Both the position numbers and the translations under genes were made by a program. The notes under the pieces were generated by a model. It was given only the letters and a program-made list of their open reading frames with translations, was not told where the DNA came from and searched no databases. From contig NZ_KI669560.1 in assembly GCF_000508085.1 (NCBI RefSeq), positions 3,095,476 through 3,159,475 on the forward strand: a DNA stretch of 64,000 bases, written 5' to 3'. Shown here piece by piece: positions 63,467 through 64,000 of this stretch; positions within the stretch are counted from its first letter, which is position 1, and each line of letters begins with the position of its first letter. Source of the stretch: Sediminibacterium sp. C3 (GTDB lineage Bacteria > Bacteroidota > Bacteroidia > Chitinophagales > Chitinophagaceae).

Positions 63467-64000
63467 ATGTCAATAGAAGTACGTCAGTTACAAAAAAAAT
63501 ACGGTACACAAATCGCAGTGAACGATCTCTCTTTTACCATACAGAAAGGAGAGATCGTTGGCTTTTTAGGACCTAACGGAGCGGGCAAGAGTACTACCAT
63601 GAAAATGATAACCGGATCCATTGAGCCGGACAGCGGAAGCATTCTGGTAGCGGGGATTAATATGGCTGAAAATCCAATAGCCTGTAAACAAAAAATTGGA
63701 TACTTATCAGAATTGAATCCCCACTACTACGATTTGTATGTAAAAGAATACCTGCAATTCGTGGGCGCTGTACATCAGTGTAATAACCTAACGCAACTAA
63801 TTAAAGAGACCATTGACAGGGTGGGATTAGGACCGGAGCAACACAAAAAGATTGGCCAGTTATCCAAGGGTTATAAGCAAAGGGTGGGATTGGCAGCAGC
63901 TATTATTCACAACCCCGAAGTATTGATTTTAGACGAACCCACCACAGGGTTGGATCCCAATCAGATAATAGAAATCAGACAATTGATACAGGAATTGGGG
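63467..64000 (+). CDS. gldA: Gliding motility-associated ABC transporter ATP-binding protein GldA, N-terminal part
   Basis: 178 residues are seen before the window ends. It starts MSIEVRQLQKKYG (an in-frame ATG at 63458 would add MSH). Walker A is GPNGAGKSTT, the signature LSKGYKQRVG, and Walker B VLILDEPTTGLD. The segments GYLSELNPHYYDLYVKEYLQF and AENPIACKQKIG match GldA closely and separate it from general ABC-2 ATPases. In Flavobacterium, GldA works with GldF/GldG as a transporter for gliding. gldFG are expected beyond the right edge. It follows the exported-protein gene by 77 bases with a TAGGTTTG promoter element. Confidence 0.82.
   Translation, partial: MSIEVRQLQKKYGTQIAVNDLSFTIQKGEIVGFLGPNGAGKSTTMKMITGSIEPDSGSILVAGINMAENPIACKQKIGYLSELNPHYYDLYVKEYLQFVGAVHQCNNLTQLIKETIDRVGLGPEQHKKIGQLSKGYKQRVGLAAAIIHNPEVLILDEPTTGLDPNQIIEIRQLIQELG

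Overview
The window is a continuous piece of a Bacteroidota chromosome, most likely from a Chitinophagaceae-like (Sphingobacteriia/Chitinophagia) bacterium. The lineage call rests on gliding-motility genes (gldB, and the start of gldA), two TonB-dependent receptors, Thermus/Rickettsia-type isocitrate dehydrogenase, an SUI1-type factor, DUF4783 and 2TM families, and TAnnTTTG promoter -7 elements in place of the sigma70 TATAAT box. I see no rRNA, tRNA, CRISPR, insertion sequence or prophage. No gene-free stretch exceeds about 300 bases.

Layout. 1-3.1 kb: a truncated hydroxyacid dehydrogenase and rsmA, divergent from pdxA and an aldose-1-epimerase-like gene. 3.1-10.4 kb: a long minus-strand series (TonB receptor, 2TM protein, TPR-like protein, two paralogous membrane proteins, a winged-helix regulator, an ABC-2 ATPase/permease pair and a LolA-like protein). 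10.6-14.7 kb: the atpBEFHA part of the F1Fo ATP synthase operon, ending in a terminator without atpG. 14.8-22.7 kb: an ABC exporter, rsh (ppGpp), purA, an acidic protein, pabB and ysxC. 22.8-27.6 kb: a heme-receptor-like TonB protein with a CxxCH protein, then gpmI. 27.7-34.3 kb: nadC, a TPR histidine kinase, an SUI1 factor, a histone H1-like protein and a secreted metalloprotease. 34.4-45 kb: PDH E2, icd, apaG, gldB, nadE, a universal stress protein, thiolase, pyrD and terC. 45-51 kb: a large TolB/barrel protein, an MBL hydrolase and a secreted protein with a caspase-like C-terminus. 51-55 kb: phosphate module (PhoB-like regulator, PhoR-like kinase, DUF47, PiT). 55-58.5 kb: galE, two paralogous exported proteins and prfA. 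58.5-63.4 kb: a propeller histidine kinase (frameshifted) divergent from a NarL-type regulator and an unknown exported protein. 63.5 kb to the end: gldA, truncated.

The most interesting signals are regulatory. (1) Two 20-bp palindromes of the same design flank the NarL-type regulator: one lies in the divergent kinase/regulator promoter region, the other directly before the exported protein. They define a likely self-contained regulon. (2) Pho-box-like 11-bp direct repeats (TTAAC/TAAAC) occur before phoB, before DUF47-pit, and before the divergent secreted protein with caspase-like His/Cys motifs, which suggests that protein is phosphate regulated.

Three genes (SUI1 factor, metalloprotease, propeller kinase) each appear to lack one A in an A-run. 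This could be a homopolymer sequencing artefact or real frameshifting, and anyone relying on these reading frames should check it.
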